From Phycisphaerae bacterium (GTDB lineage Bacteria > Planctomycetota > Phycisphaerae > UBA1845 > Fen-1342): a stretch of 37,587 nucleotides of DNA. This document shows, in pieces, positions 15,201 through 23,308 of this stretch. Below the pieces are notes generated by a model. The model had not been told where the DNA came from, made no database searches, and worked only from the letters and a program-made list of their open reading frames with translations. The position numbers and the translations under genes were made by a program. The DNA lies in NCBI GenBank assembly GCA_022842805.1, contig JALHOX010000003.1:1833-39419 (forward strand). The letters are read 5' to 3'. Position 1 is the first letter of the stretch. Each line of letters starts with the position of its first letter.

Positions 15201-16052
15201 GGCAGCACGCCGCCGGAGATCCGAATGAGTTACGGTGCCTACGGGTACTCCGTGCATCATGGCTTGGTCGCATGGCGCGGCGACGGAGAGTATCGCCAGT
15301 TTCTACCGGGCGAGGCCGCGACTCTTGATTTAACGGAGCGCGCCCGCCTGCGCGCCGCGGTCGATACCGCACCGACCAATCCGACCGCTCAATCGCAATG
15401 GGTATGGCATCTGCTCAATGAAGCCGCTCCTGAGGAGGCCCGCGCCGCCGCCGCCGAGTGGATTCGTGCGCAGCCGCGGTCGTTGCAGGCTCGTATTGCC
15501 TGGCTGGATTGCGAACGAAAAGCCAAATACGGCGTGGCTCCGTTAATCGACGTCGGGCCGCAACACGTCGCGGAGCAACCGACAACGCTCGTGCAGTGGC
15601 GGGTGCTGCGAAATCCTCATCAAGACACGTCCGCCGCGCGCGAGATCGGCCGGGCAGTCATGCTCGATATCCCGACGCAGGAACCGGAGCGTTCGATCGC
15701 GGAGTATGCCTTCGTCGAGGCAGCTGCCACACTACTATTTCAAGGCGATCACGAGGCGCTTTTGACGGCGTGTAATCGGTGGGAGCAAACGCTGGGGGCC
15801 GCGGTCGGCGATGGCCCAGATCGAAGCTACTTCGCAGCTCGAGCCGCGGCGAGGGCTGCGCTGGGCGATGCGGCGGGGGCCGCGGCCGACGAGCGACAAG
15901 CCGCCGATCACGATGCGCGCGGCGCGTGCTGGTTACGCGCCACGAAACAGCCCGCGGCATCTGCTCCGTTCTCGCCAACAGGGAGGGCCTGGCTTCAGTC
16001 GCTAAACGCTGCTCGGCAATGGTGGTCTTCCCCCGCATACGCCGGCGATTGA
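12261..16052 (+). CDS. Giant exported CsgG/FlgO-like, propeller-TPR protein (paralogue B)
   Basis: 1263 aa from the ATG at 12261 (GGAGGG upstream, signal peptide MRIEVAIALLAMTVQMAAAEA). It has the same architecture and nearly the same length as paralogue A. Module 1 contains KRFAVISSPEVQASGL, LQWVERDSLNKVLDEL and RLGALLSADALVLLG. Module 2 contains AVPPFVSRTLSHDYDHLSYGLANVL and VAVVELEDLESLRREW. The shared helical signature is YDALKLREAALLIAPSDWAQVRRVIRDALVLAPFRDFVNW, followed by a propeller-like region (IWLMTCCEGFIVLDSTGK; DRMIATGSFGRDRRAW) and a TPR-like tail. Several Cys are conserved between A and B, including the CC of the WxxTCC element. The clear but far from identical sequences suggest an old duplication with retained function. 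It is the last gene of the operon; no terminator was found before the 247-bp repeat that starts 100 bp downstream. Confidence 0.85.
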   Translation: MRIEVAIALLAMTVQMAAAEAPTLKRFAVISSPEVQASGLDVAVPAAAASHDSLQWVERDSLNKVLDELVIERAFGADGVRERLRLGALLSADALVLLGHEKHLDKRVLRAVVTDARLGVRLRQQYFAADPIDVDSTSRAIAAALAELQAHYSGGIHKVAAVPPFVSRTLSHDYDHLSYGLANVLISALLAQPGVAVVELEDLESLRREWTIGGESRPPLASLAVRGEVRVSPAQGQRPTSIRLITDGRDANGAEIERTFPNPEAAAEFLRGDYAAKAFHSDAPVAEPMTVAQQAALLAAQADALVRAGRIYDALKLREAALLIAPSDWAQVRRVIRDALVLAPFRDFVNWGSEPDEDMERFIRLRLALWRRALALAELLLRSGASNPAEALWIKSRAEKAMAEFKRLGRFAGDRAPISAHIREITGEELRECDRVAERFFREMAPVVTAMEPSMPTDRHDVEALFRGERGDATLALDVRTPPPPAGVQYLLTYPECARLERPIGLSGAEVRHIAKCLAGPLQAECHVSYDLLSSFLQPTLHKQSPWSCSADDVRASVAALESVPGMAAWHGEFGHILLDFAERPTATDDEKQHLIARLTKWSESPPAACQDAQIGASGMVSKVRAALKIADGPTRFGQTPPTAKTPIEPVTPAMPARLADRRLPLTVIRADGTTLRFTPDSKGNADAQAWSAPTELVPADKFDILWNSRTVYLHRQPGKWEEVLSRSFEDDHRGISDCAFDSRHIWLMTCCEGFIVLDSTGKVAAQRKYDDQIPGAHLGACLAAVGPDRMIATGSFGRDRRAWVAKLTLEGAGIDVDLLHEAAAAASDAKSLEIGAADPKFAFVPESIHYVRSTGDGSAGRVFIARAVRGREDARDTNSCPMLEVNLDTREVRTADFGLRTNSVGYPFQIAFLDTKRCLVARTSTVRLHREGAGPDDGYLLLFGSSTDFPGLLGTADDVYVLGDPMARWNRRAERMEILGSTPPEIRMSYGAYGYSVHHGLVAWRGDGEYRQFLPGEAATLDLTERARLRAAVDTAPTNPTAQSQWVWHLLNEAAPEEARAAAAEWIRAQPRSLQARIAWLDCERKAKYGVAPLIDVGPQHVAEQPTTLVQWRVLRNPHQDTSAAREIGRAVMLDIPTQEPERSIAEYAFVEAAATLLFQGDHEALLTACNRWEQTLGAAVGDGPDRSYFAARAAARAALGDAAGAAADERQAADHDARGACWLRATKQPAASAPFSPTGRAWLQSLNAARQWWSSPAYAGD

Positions 16053-16151
16053 GCCCGCCCTTTGACCACGCCGCCTTTGCTCGTGCCGAGCACAACGTAC
16101 GATGCTCACGCCGCGCTCAATATCGTCGGCGCGCAGATCGTCTCGCGGTTG

Positions 16152-16398
16152 CCGGGCGGCCCATGGCGCGGCATTGGTCCAGCTTCTGACAAGTCGAAGA
16201 CGTCGAGAGACCGCCGGCGAAACCCGCGCCGCGAATAGCATCGGATTCGCAGTGTCCAACAGACGAGACGTCTCGCGCGTCGTCAGATGACATGCGCGCA
16301 GAGTCTATTGCCACGACGCAGCAGGCGATCGCAACCGCGCGCACTACCGGTTGCGTGAGCCTTACACGTGGAGTCACAACGCGTGTTGTCCCCTCTAG
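16152..16398 (+). repeat. 247-bp direct repeat, copy 1
   Basis: This block and 19771-20017 align over their full length in the same orientation. Similarity is moderate at the left and almost exact over the last 74 bases (16325-16398; two differences from copy 2). The conserved end can fold: GCAACCG (16331-16337) pairs with CGGTTGC (16348-16354), and ACACG (16364-16368) with CGTGT further on. In copy 2 the first stem keeps pairing by a G-U wobble. It ends CCCCTCTAG. No credible protein is encoded. It lies about 100 bases downstream of paralogue B. Confidence 0.85.
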
Positions 16399-16681
16399 CT
16401 GTTGGCCGTAAGAAACTCACCACTAGAAATGTCTGCGCGGGTCGAGACGCTCATCCCATAATGAACGCCGTCGTTTCGCCATCCGGCTGCGGTCTCCCCT
16501 GAAACGGGCGGTGGTCATCCGCGCGAAATCTATTGCGAGCTACCGAATTCCCTCAGTGCGTTGTGGACGCGGCTAGGTATGATCGTCCAACTTGGGGTTG
16601 CTTGGTTCCCCGGGCTGAGTGGTTCAGTTTGCTGACTACCGCGACGCGCGCATCCGCTACGGAACGCGAGGAGAAACTCGG
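16399..16681. other. Leader region of the fibre-like gene
   Basis: No gene was seen. A TATGAT hexamer at 16578-16583 is a possible -10 element about 100 bases before the start codon, but there is no good -35 at 17 bases. A strong Shine-Dalgarno (GAGGAGA) precedes the ATG at 16682. Confidence 0.35.
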
Positions 16682-18070
16682 ATGACTAAGAGTGCGATCT
16701 GTGCCGCAGTGCTGCTGCTGGCGAATCAAGCCTTCACGAATCCAGCCGTGGCCCAAACGCCGCTCGGCACGGCGTTCACCTACCAGGGCAAACTCGACCA
16801 GAGCGGCAGCCCGCTCAACGGCACAGCCGACCTCCAGTTCACGCTCTGGGACGCCGCCACGCTGGGTAACCAAGTCGGGGCAATGGAGCAGGTCAGTAAC
16901 GTCACCGTCGCCGACGGCCGGTTCACCGCTTCGATCGACTTCGGCGCGGCCGCCTTCAACGGCTCGGCGCGCTGGCTTCAAATCGCCGTCCGCAGCCCTG
17001 CCGGACCAGGCACGTACACAACCCTCAGCCCGCGCCAGGCGCTGACGGCCGCTCCGGCCGCGCTGCAAACGCGCGGGATCGTCGTGGATGACGCCGGCCG
17101 CGTAGGTATCGGCGGTTCGCCCACATCTGCCCAAGTGACCGTGGTTGAAGGCTCAGGCGCCACCGCGATTTCCGGCGTCGCTGTTCCCGCAGGTGGCTTC
17201 GCCGTCCGCGGCGACAACTCGGCCACCAACGCGCTAGGGATCCTCGGCTATGGAAACGTTGGCGTTCTGGGCGTCGGCGGCACCGGCGGTCAGGCCGGTC
17301 TCTTTTTGGGCAACACCATCTTCGACCAGGGGAACGTGGGTATCGGCACTTTCTCGCCCACGAACCGGTTATCAGTCGCTGGAAATGCAGATTTTAGCGG
17401 ACGCGTGAGCGTCGGCGGGGATCCCGGAAACCCAAACGGTTACAGCAACTATCTCGGGATCAGCGGACGCGGAGATACCGGACCATTCCCGGGCTCCGCG
17501 GGAATCGTGATCAGAGACCCGGTCAGGAACCGCTCCTGGGCGATCGGAATGAACACGAGCGGCGAGTTCCGCTTCAACAAGTTCGGCGACGGCGTTTCCG
17601 AAGTCGCCGTTCCGGTGCTGCGCATCACAGGCGGTAGCGACGTGGCCGAGCCGTTCAATGTTCATGCCGCATGCGACAAGTCGAATACGGCGATTCAGCC
17701 TGGCATGGTTGTCGCGATCGACGCGAAGCGGATCGGCGAGTTGCGCCTGGCTGACAAAGCCTACGACAAGACGGTCGCGGGCATCATCAGCGGCGCGAAC
17801 GGCGTGAATCCGGGCATGGTGCTCGCGCAAGAGGGCTCGATCGCGGACGGCACGCACCCGGTGGCGCTGACCGGCCGCGTTTGGTGCTGGTGCGATGCGA
17901 ATGCGGCGGGTCCGATCGTCGCCGGCGACATGCTGACTACTTCGGACGTTCCGGGACATGCGATGCGCGTCGCGGATCACGACAAGGCGGCCGGCGCGAT
18001 CATCGGCAAGGCGATGTCGCCGCTCGATTCCGGCCGGGGGCTCGTGCTCGTGCTCGTGAGCTTGCAGTAA
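16682..18070 (+). CDS. Secreted tail-fibre-like protein with autoproteolytic-type C-terminal domain
   Basis: 462 aa; the ATG at 16682 follows GAGGAGA and opens a signal peptide (MTKSAICAAVLLLANQAFTNPAVAQ). Residues 30-135 are a beta-domain common in planctomycete secreted proteins (GTAFTYQGKLDQSGSPLNGTADLQFTLWDAA..., SPRQALTAAPAALQ). Gly-rich repeats with the G-N-V-G-I-G signature follow (GRVGIGGSP, GNVGIGTFSPTNRLSVAG), as in phage tail fibres and trimeric surface proteins. The last 150 residues (GSDVAEPF, IQPGMVVAIDAKRIGELRLADKAYDKTVAGIISGANGVNPGM, HPVALTGRVWCWCDA, GDMLTTSDVPGHAM, GAIIGKAMSPLDSGRGLVLVLVSLQ) resemble the intramolecular-chaperone/peptidase-G2-type C-terminal domain. It is probably a surface or extracellular fibre. 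It is followed after 36 bases by a metalloprotease gene, likely in the same operon. Confidence 0.8.
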   Translation: MTKSAICAAVLLLANQAFTNPAVAQTPLGTAFTYQGKLDQSGSPLNGTADLQFTLWDAATLGNQVGAMEQVSNVTVADGRFTASIDFGAAAFNGSARWLQIAVRSPAGPGTYTTLSPRQALTAAPAALQTRGIVVDDAGRVGIGGSPTSAQVTVVEGSGATAISGVAVPAGGFAVRGDNSATNALGILGYGNVGVLGVGGTGGQAGLFLGNTIFDQGNVGIGTFSPTNRLSVAGNADFSGRVSVGGDPGNPNGYSNYLGISGRGDTGPFPGSAGIVIRDPVRNRSWAIGMNTSGEFRFNKFGDGVSEVAVPVLRITGGSDVAEPFNVHAACDKSNTAIQPGMVVAIDAKRIGELRLADKAYDKTVAGIISGANGVNPGMVLAQEGSIADGTHPVALTGRVWCWCDANAAGPIVAGDMLTTSDVPGHAMRVADHDKAAGAIIGKAMSPLDSGRGLVLVLVSLQ

Positions 18071-18106
18071 TCGGGTACTTACCGCCAACACTGGAAACAC
18101 ACGATA

Positions 18107-19615
18107 ATGATCACGATGACTTGCGTTGCTTTCACCGCAGCGTTGATGACCGCCTTCGGCCCGCCGCTCGCTCAACAGCAAGCGCAGCCGCTCCCAAACG
18201 ACACCCCGGTTCCTAGCCAAACCACCATCACGCAGCGCCAACGCGCATTCACGCCTGCGGATCTTTCCCCTGGTCATGTCAAAGACCCGCGCGAACTGCT
18301 GGCCGACCTCAACGCGTACGAGTTGGTTGAACTTGCACTTCCGCGCGCGGACGCGCCTGACCAGTTCGATATCGCGTTCACCATCAGCGGCAAACCAGTA
18401 ACGCTGCAACTCTTCCAACACTCGATCCGCACGCCCGACTTCAAGGCCTACATCGAATTGGGCAACGGAGCATCGATCGAGTTTGATCCGGGGCCAGAGC
18501 GCACCTACCGCGGCGTCGCAACACAGTTTCCTGGCAGCATCGTCTCAGCCACGCTAATGCCGGGCGGACGCCTCACCGCGCGCATTCAGCTCAGCGACAC
18601 AGAGGTGTGGCACGTTGAGGAAGTGACGACGCTGGGCAGCGGAACTCACGCCGTGTTCCGCGATCAGGACAAGTCGCCATTGCCGGACAACTGGTGCGCC
18701 GTGGAGGACCAAGTCCTGCCCGGTGGAAACGACGAGCCGAGCGGCGCTTCAGATCGCACCGGCGTCTTCCAGGCTCGCATCGCCGTTGAAGGCGATTTCG
18801 AGTGGTACGACGAATGGGGTAGCGACTGGTACAACGAAATTGCCGGCATCATCAACGATGACAATGCCATCTACGAGCCGCAGACCGGCGTCTGCTTCCG
18901 AATCAGTGCGGCACGGGTGTGGGTGGCAAACAACGATCCTTACGTCGATGACAATGCGAGCAACATTCTCGGCGCTTTTAGGAACAGGTACTACTTCAAC
19001 GCACCCATGTCGGGCGAGTTTCGGCACGTCGGTCAGTTGTTTTCTGGCAAGGACTTTGACGGAAGTACGATCGGTCTAGGAGGCACAGATTCGATTACAA
19101 CCTGCGGTCCGGCCGCACTCGACTGGCCTGAAGATATCGAGATAATTTCGGCCGGATGGACCAGCCGCAGACGTTCCTACAGCATCATTGAGAGCATCCT
19201 CATGCGATCACGTCGCGTGGAAGTATCGAGCCACGAACTTGGGCACAATTGGAGTTGCTCCCACTGCGACGGTGACCCCACGTGCGGCATCATGAACTCG
19301 AGCGCGACAAAATGGCCCCTTCCCGGTCGCACCACCTTCGGATCAACATCCGCCAATCAGATCATCTCACGGCGTAACTCGATCTCCGAGTGCGGGCGCG
19401 CGTGCGACTTTGACAGCAACAACGCGTTGTGCACGGGCTACTGCTCCTACGGCTCGGCGTCCGCCGCGCATGCATCAGCTCCCGCCGGATCGGTGGTCCG
19501 CGTGTACCCAGCCGGCCGCGCCGTTGGAGGCACCGATGCGTGGGCCGAAAACTTCCTTTGGACTCGCCCGATGACGCTGACCGCACCATCAGGCCCAGTC
19601 GTGATCGGGCAGTAA
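18107..19615 (+). CDS. Secreted M12-type (reprolysin/ADAM-like) zinc metalloprotease
   Basis: 502 aa from the ATG at 18107 (a second ATG at 18116 is equally possible), with a signal peptide ending near LAQQQAQ. Residues 45-175 look like the M12B propeptide (ELVELALPRADAPDQFDIAFTIS, FKAYIELGNGASIEFDPGPERTYRGVATQFPGSIVSATLMPGG). The mature enzyme begins around residue 210 (FQARIAVEGDFEWYDEWG). The extended zinc site HELGHNWSCSH is at residues 376-386 and the Met-turn G-I-M-N at 394-397, so all catalytic residues are present. A short Cys-rich tail (CGRACDFDSNNALCTGYC) ends in ...LTAPSGPVVIGQ, the usual start of a longer C-terminal Ig/filamentous domain, so the tail may be shortened. It would degrade extracellular protein; the target is unknown. 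It is probably cotranscribed with the fibre-like gene. Confidence 0.88.
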   Translation: MITMTCVAFTAALMTAFGPPLAQQQAQPLPNDTPVPSQTTITQRQRAFTPADLSPGHVKDPRELLADLNAYELVELALPRADAPDQFDIAFTISGKPVTLQLFQHSIRTPDFKAYIELGNGASIEFDPGPERTYRGVATQFPGSIVSATLMPGGRLTARIQLSDTEVWHVEEVTTLGSGTHAVFRDQDKSPLPDNWCAVEDQVLPGGNDEPSGASDRTGVFQARIAVEGDFEWYDEWGSDWYNEIAGIINDDNAIYEPQTGVCFRISAARVWVANNDPYVDDNASNILGAFRNRYYFNAPMSGEFRHVGQLFSGKDFDGSTIGLGGTDSITTCGPAALDWPEDIEIISAGWTSRRRSYSIIESILMRSRRVEVSSHELGHNWSCSHCDGDPTCGIMNSSATKWPLPGRTTFGSTSANQIISRRNSISECGRACDFDSNNALCTGYCSYGSASAAHASAPAGSVVRVYPAGRAVGGTDAWAENFLWTRPMTLTAPSGPVVIGQ

Positions 19616-19770
19616 CCTAAGCCGGAACTGCTAGCAGGTCACTATGTAAGTAGCTCCCGCGAAGCGCGTTTCTTTGTCGTGGTTTGTTGGGGGTTGGTTG
19701 GGCGTCGTGGGGGCGGTTTGTTCGTCCGGCGTTGGGTCGCCGGGCCGTCGATTCGCTGGTCGTTCGGCCG
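19616..19770. other. Spacer between metalloprotease and repeat copy 2
   Basis: A G/T-biased stretch (runs such as GTTGGGGGTTGGTTGGG, about 19685-19703) with no gene. It shows short internal CGCCGGGC-type repetitions near 19738-19778. Confidence 0.4.
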
Positions 19771-20017
19771 CCGGGCGATGCATGGCGCGGCACACGACCA
19801 ACTTCTGATAAGGCGAGGCCGTTGAGAGGCCGACGGCGGAACCTGCACCCCGAATAGCGTTGGATTCGCAGTGTTGAACCGACAAGGCGCCTCGCGCGCC
19901 GCACGATGACCAGCGGCCAGAATCTATGGCCACGATGCCGTCGGCGATCGCAACCGCGCGCACTACCGGTTGTGTTAGCCTTACACGTGGAGTCACAACG
20001 CGTGTTGTCCCCTCTAG
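19771..20017 (+). repeat. 247-bp direct repeat, copy 2
   Basis: Second copy of the element at 16152-16398, same orientation, again placed 100-160 bases downstream of a plus-strand gene end. The final 74 bases (19944-20017) differ from copy 1 at two positions only, and one of these (C to T) converts a G-C pair in the GCAACCG/CGGTTGC stem to G-U, keeping the fold. Together the copies enclose the fibre-like and metalloprotease genes. Confidence 0.85.
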
Positions 20018-20058
20018 TTCAAAGGTCGTTGCGAAACGCGGCGACCGACGTGCAGACG

Positions 20059-20097
20059 CGAAACGCCGTCCGAGAGATCGGGCGGCGTTTTCGTTTG
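20059..20097. terminator. Bidirectional hairpin between convergent genes
   Basis: AAACGCCGTCC (20061-20071) and GGGCGGCGTTT (20080-20090) form an 11-bp stem around an 8-base loop, followed on the plus strand by TCGTTTG. It sits 30 bases beyond the stop of the minus-strand kinase gene and 440 bases after the plus-strand metalloprotease. The poor T-run makes it a moderate terminator in either direction; pairing is slightly better in plus-strand RNA. Confidence 0.6.
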
Positions 20098-20119
20098 TAT
20101 CGCGAGTTGCCGCAAGAAG

Positions 20120-23100
20120 TTATCGCGAACGTTCGCGATCGGTTGCGTCCCAGATGCGCACCGTTGAATCACCGGAGGCAGATGCGAGCAGTGAGCCATC
20201 CGGGCTGAAAGCAAGGGAATAGACGTAGCGACTGTGGCCTTCCAGCGTCAGTACCTGACGGTGCGAGACTGTGTCCCAGATGCGGACCGTATTGTCGTTC
20301 GAACCAGTCGCGATGCGTCGGGCATCGGGAGAATAGATCGCGTCATAGACTATGTCCGCGTGCCCTGCGAGGACGCCGAGACGGGCGCCGTCGCTGGTGC
20401 GCCACTCGGCCACGGTGGCGTCATCCGCCGCGGTCAGGAAACGATCGCCGCTGGAGGAGAAGGAAACGCGGTTGATTCGCGCGGCATGGCCGACGACGTT
20501 GCAGATCGTGCGTTTGATGAGCGGGTCAAAGACGCGTGTGCGACCCGGCTGCGCCTCGACCAGTCGCAACTGCCCGGCGGCGCTAATCGCGAACAGCGGC
20601 ACGCTCGCGGCGTGGCGCGCGAGCGTTTCGCCGGAGTCGACATCCCACACGGCGGCGCTCCAGAGCGGCGGCTGCAGATGCGGCAAACCCTGAACGGCGA
20701 GCAGTCGGAGGCCGGCAGCGTCGAAGGCGAGCGATTTGACGCTGTCGGCGCTCAGTTGAAATGTCCGCAGGATCGCCCCGCTTCGTGCGTCGCGCAGGTG
20801 AACGTCGCGTCCACCGGAACCCGTCGCAACCCGGCGGCCGTCGGGGCTGAACGCGAGGCACTCCACACGACCCGATGGGTCGCGCCAAATCGACTGCTCT
20901 TGGCAGCTTTGGGAATCCCAGCCGCGAATCGCGCCATCCCATCCGGAGGTCAGAATGCGACGTCCGTCGGGCACCGACGGGTCGAATGCCACGCCGTAGG
21001 CAAAGCTGGTGTGTCCGGCCAGGACGCGCTGCGAGTCGTTAGTCGCAGCGGGGAATCGCCACGCTCGGAGACTCTGGTCGGTTGAGCAACTGATCAGCGT
21101 GCTGGCCGAGCCCACGAATGCGACGCCGGTAACCTCTGCGATGTGTCCGGCGAAAACGGCGGCTTCTCGCATGGTTTGCGTATCCCACAATCGCACCGTT
21201 TGATCGGTCGAAGCCGATGCGACAAGTCGTCCCTCGGGGTCGGCGGCGATGGCGGAGATTGGACCGTGATGGCCGGCGAGGCGATCCGCCTGATCCAACC
21301 CGGGGCCGGACCAGAGCACGACCGACTTGTCACGACAGCCGGTGACGATGCGTCCCGCGTCGCCGCATCGTTCGATGCAACTGGGATGAAACTCCAGTTC
21401 CGCGCCGTGATAAGCGAGCCAGGCGCCGGTGTGCGCATCCCAACTGGAGAGGCCGCGATTTTCGCCCACCATCAATCGGTCGCGGCCGCGATAGCGGATC
21501 GCAGACAGCGGCAGCGGATAAGGCGCGGAGGTGAGCACGACGCGACCGCTCTCGATGGTCCAGATGCGCCAGCGATTGTCGGAGCAGGTTGCGGCGATAT
21601 GTGAATTACCGGGGGAAACATCGAACCGCACGGCGCGCCAGCGATCGTCGCGAATGCAAACCGGCTCCGCGTGAGATGCGACGTCCCAGATCAGCAGCGC
21701 GCCTTCGTCGCCCAGCGATGCGACGCGCCGATCGGCGTCAAAAAGCCGCACCTGCCGCACCGAAGCGGCATGGCGACCGAGGTCGACGCGTTCGCCGGCG
21801 TCGAGTCGCCACAGGCTGACCCTCCCGTCGCTGCCGCCCGAGACGGCTAGCTCCTGCGTGCGCGAGCCGTGCAGCGCAGTGAGCGGGCCCGCGCCGCTCG
21901 CTAGTACGCGGTGACTCGCAGCCAGTGAATTAGTCAGGTATCGATACTCCCATGTGTCTCGCTCACGGACGGGAATCTCCTGCAAAACGCGGCGAGCTTC
22001 GGCGATGCCGCTGCTGCGCAACGCCGACTGTGCCGCGAGCAGCGAGGCGCGATAGGAAGCGCGTTCGGCGTCGAGGCGCAAGGCGGTCTCACGCAGAGCC
22101 ACACCGGACACGGCGAAGAACGCCGAGAGCGATATCGCGAGCGCACCGACGGTGATCGCGAGCACGCTTCGATAGCGCCGAACACCGCGGCGGATGCGGG
22201 TTTGTGGGGCGAGCGAACGCGGATCAATCGGGCGGGCGGCGATGTGTTTGCGCAGATCGGCGGCGAGCGCCGCGGCAGTCGGGTACCGATGTCTGGGCTG
22301 CTTCTCGAGCGCACGGTCGACGATCGCCGCCAGTGGTCCCCGTAGTGCTCGGTCGAGCTCTCCGAGGCTGGTGTGGTCGTAGCTGCGGATCAGGCGCGCA
22401 GCGCCTTCAAATGACTTGCCCTCCACCGGAAACGGCGATTTGTCGGAAAGCAACTCGTAGAGGATCACGCCAAGCGAGAAGACATCGGAACGCGCGTCAA
22501 TGCGACTTGATGCACCAGCAACCTGCTCGGGACTCATGTATGCGAGCGTGCCGACCGGGGTGCCCTCGCGCGTTTGCGCGGTTCGTATGGCGGCGTCCGA
22601 GCCGACGACCCGAGCGATGCCAAAATCCAGAATACGGACGCGATCGCGCGCATCGATCAGGATGTTCGCCGGCTTCAGGTCGCGATGGATCACGCCACGA
22701 TCATGTGCGAATTGCAGCGCTTCGCAGACTTCGGCGACGAGCGCCGATTTCTCGGCAACAGATCTCACGCTCTCGAGACTCCACGCACGGAGCGGACGAC
22801 CGTCAACGTACTCCATCGCGATGTAGGGATGAGCCCCAAACGAGGTTTCAGCGACGCCCGCCCCGATCAGCTTGACGATCCCCGGATGGTCGAGCGTCGA
22901 CAGCACCTCGGCCTCGCGGCGAAAGCGGTGAATCTGATCTGCGGTAGCAAACGGCGATTGCAGAACTTTTAAGGCGACCCGCGACGCGTCGCGCGTGTCG
23001 CGTGCCTCGTACACCGCGCCGACGCCGCCCAGCGCGATCAGGCGGACCAACTCGTAATGGTCGACCCGTGCCAACGCCATGTGGTTCGCCGCGTCGTCGT

Positions 23101-23308
23101 CGGGTCCTCCCGAGAGGTGCCGGACGCCGCGGGGTGGCTGCAGGAAGGCAGGTGGGGCGGCGTCGCCGCTTCGCAGCAGTTCCTCCACCCGCTGGTGCAA
23201 CGCGCGGTCCGCTCCGCAACGCTCGATCAGCAACGCGGAGCGCGATTCCGCGGGCGCATCGAGAGCGTCAAGGAAGATCGCCTCGGCCTGCTCCTCAAGA
23301 CTGGACAT
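20120..23308 (-). CDS. Membrane Ser/Thr protein kinase with WD40 sensor domain
   Basis: 1062 aa from the ATG at 23308, which lies inside the end of the sigma-factor gene (14-base overlap), so the longer upstream start is rejected. Residues 84-360 are a Hanks-type kinase: Gly loop IALGGVGAVYEA (91-102), Lys114 in VALKVL, Glu132, catalytic HRDLKPAN (208-215), DFG (228-230), GTLAYMSPEQ and a DVFSLGVILYELL segment, so it should be active. Residues 382-402 form one transmembrane helix. The remaining 620 residues are WD40 repeats (for example GHHGPISAIAADPEGRLVASASTDQTVRLWD, GHSRYVYSLAFSPDGSLLASASGDSTVRIWD), probably outside the cytoplasmic membrane. In Planctomycetota such kinases are paired with ECF sigma factors of this type and are thought to control them, so it is likely a signal-transduction partner of the upstream gene. 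Confidence 0.93.
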   Translation of the reverse strand: MSSLEEQAEAIFLDALDAPAESRSALLIERCGADRALHQRVEELLRSGDAAPPAFLQPPRGVRHLSGGPDDDAANHMALARVDHYELVRLIALGGVGAVYEARDTRDASRVALKVLQSPFATADQIHRFRREAEVLSTLDHPGIVKLIGAGVAETSFGAHPYIAMEYVDGRPLRAWSLESVRSVAEKSALVAEVCEALQFAHDRGVIHRDLKPANILIDARDRVRILDFGIARVVGSDAAIRTAQTREGTPVGTLAYMSPEQVAGASSRIDARSDVFSLGVILYELLSDKSPFPVEGKSFEGAARLIRSYDHTSLGELDRALRGPLAAIVDRALEKQPRHRYPTAAALAADLRKHIAARPIDPRSLAPQTRIRRGVRRYRSVLAITVGALAISLSAFFAVSGVALRETALRLDAERASYRASLLAAQSALRSSGIAEARRVLQEIPVRERDTWEYRYLTNSLAASHRVLASGAGPLTALHGSRTQELAVSGGSDGRVSLWRLDAGERVDLGRHAASVRQVRLFDADRRVASLGDEGALLIWDVASHAEPVCIRDDRWRAVRFDVSPGNSHIAATCSDNRWRIWTIESGRVVLTSAPYPLPLSAIRYRGRDRLMVGENRGLSSWDAHTGAWLAYHGAELEFHPSCIERCGDAGRIVTGCRDKSVVLWSGPGLDQADRLAGHHGPISAIAADPEGRLVASASTDQTVRLWDTQTMREAAVFAGHIAEVTGVAFVGSASTLISCSTDQSLRAWRFPAATNDSQRVLAGHTSFAYGVAFDPSVPDGRRILTSGWDGAIRGWDSQSCQEQSIWRDPSGRVECLAFSPDGRRVATGSGGRDVHLRDARSGAILRTFQLSADSVKSLAFDAAGLRLLAVQGLPHLQPPLWSAAVWDVDSGETLARHAASVPLFAISAAGQLRLVEAQPGRTRVFDPLIKRTICNVVGHAARINRVSFSSSGDRFLTAADDATVAEWRTSDGARLGVLAGHADIVYDAIYSPDARRIATGSNDNTVRIWDTVSHRQVLTLEGHSRYVYSLAFSPDGSLLASASGDSTVRIWDATDRERSR

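Noticed and set aside
16578..16583. TATGAT as a sigma-70 promoter for the fibre-like gene
   Set aside because: No acceptable -35 hexamer at 16-18 bases; left as a remark only.
16152..20017. The 247-bp repeats as attL/attR of an integrated element or as IS ends
   Set aside because: No integrase or transposase between them, repeats too long and too diverged at the left, and no terminal inverted repeats.
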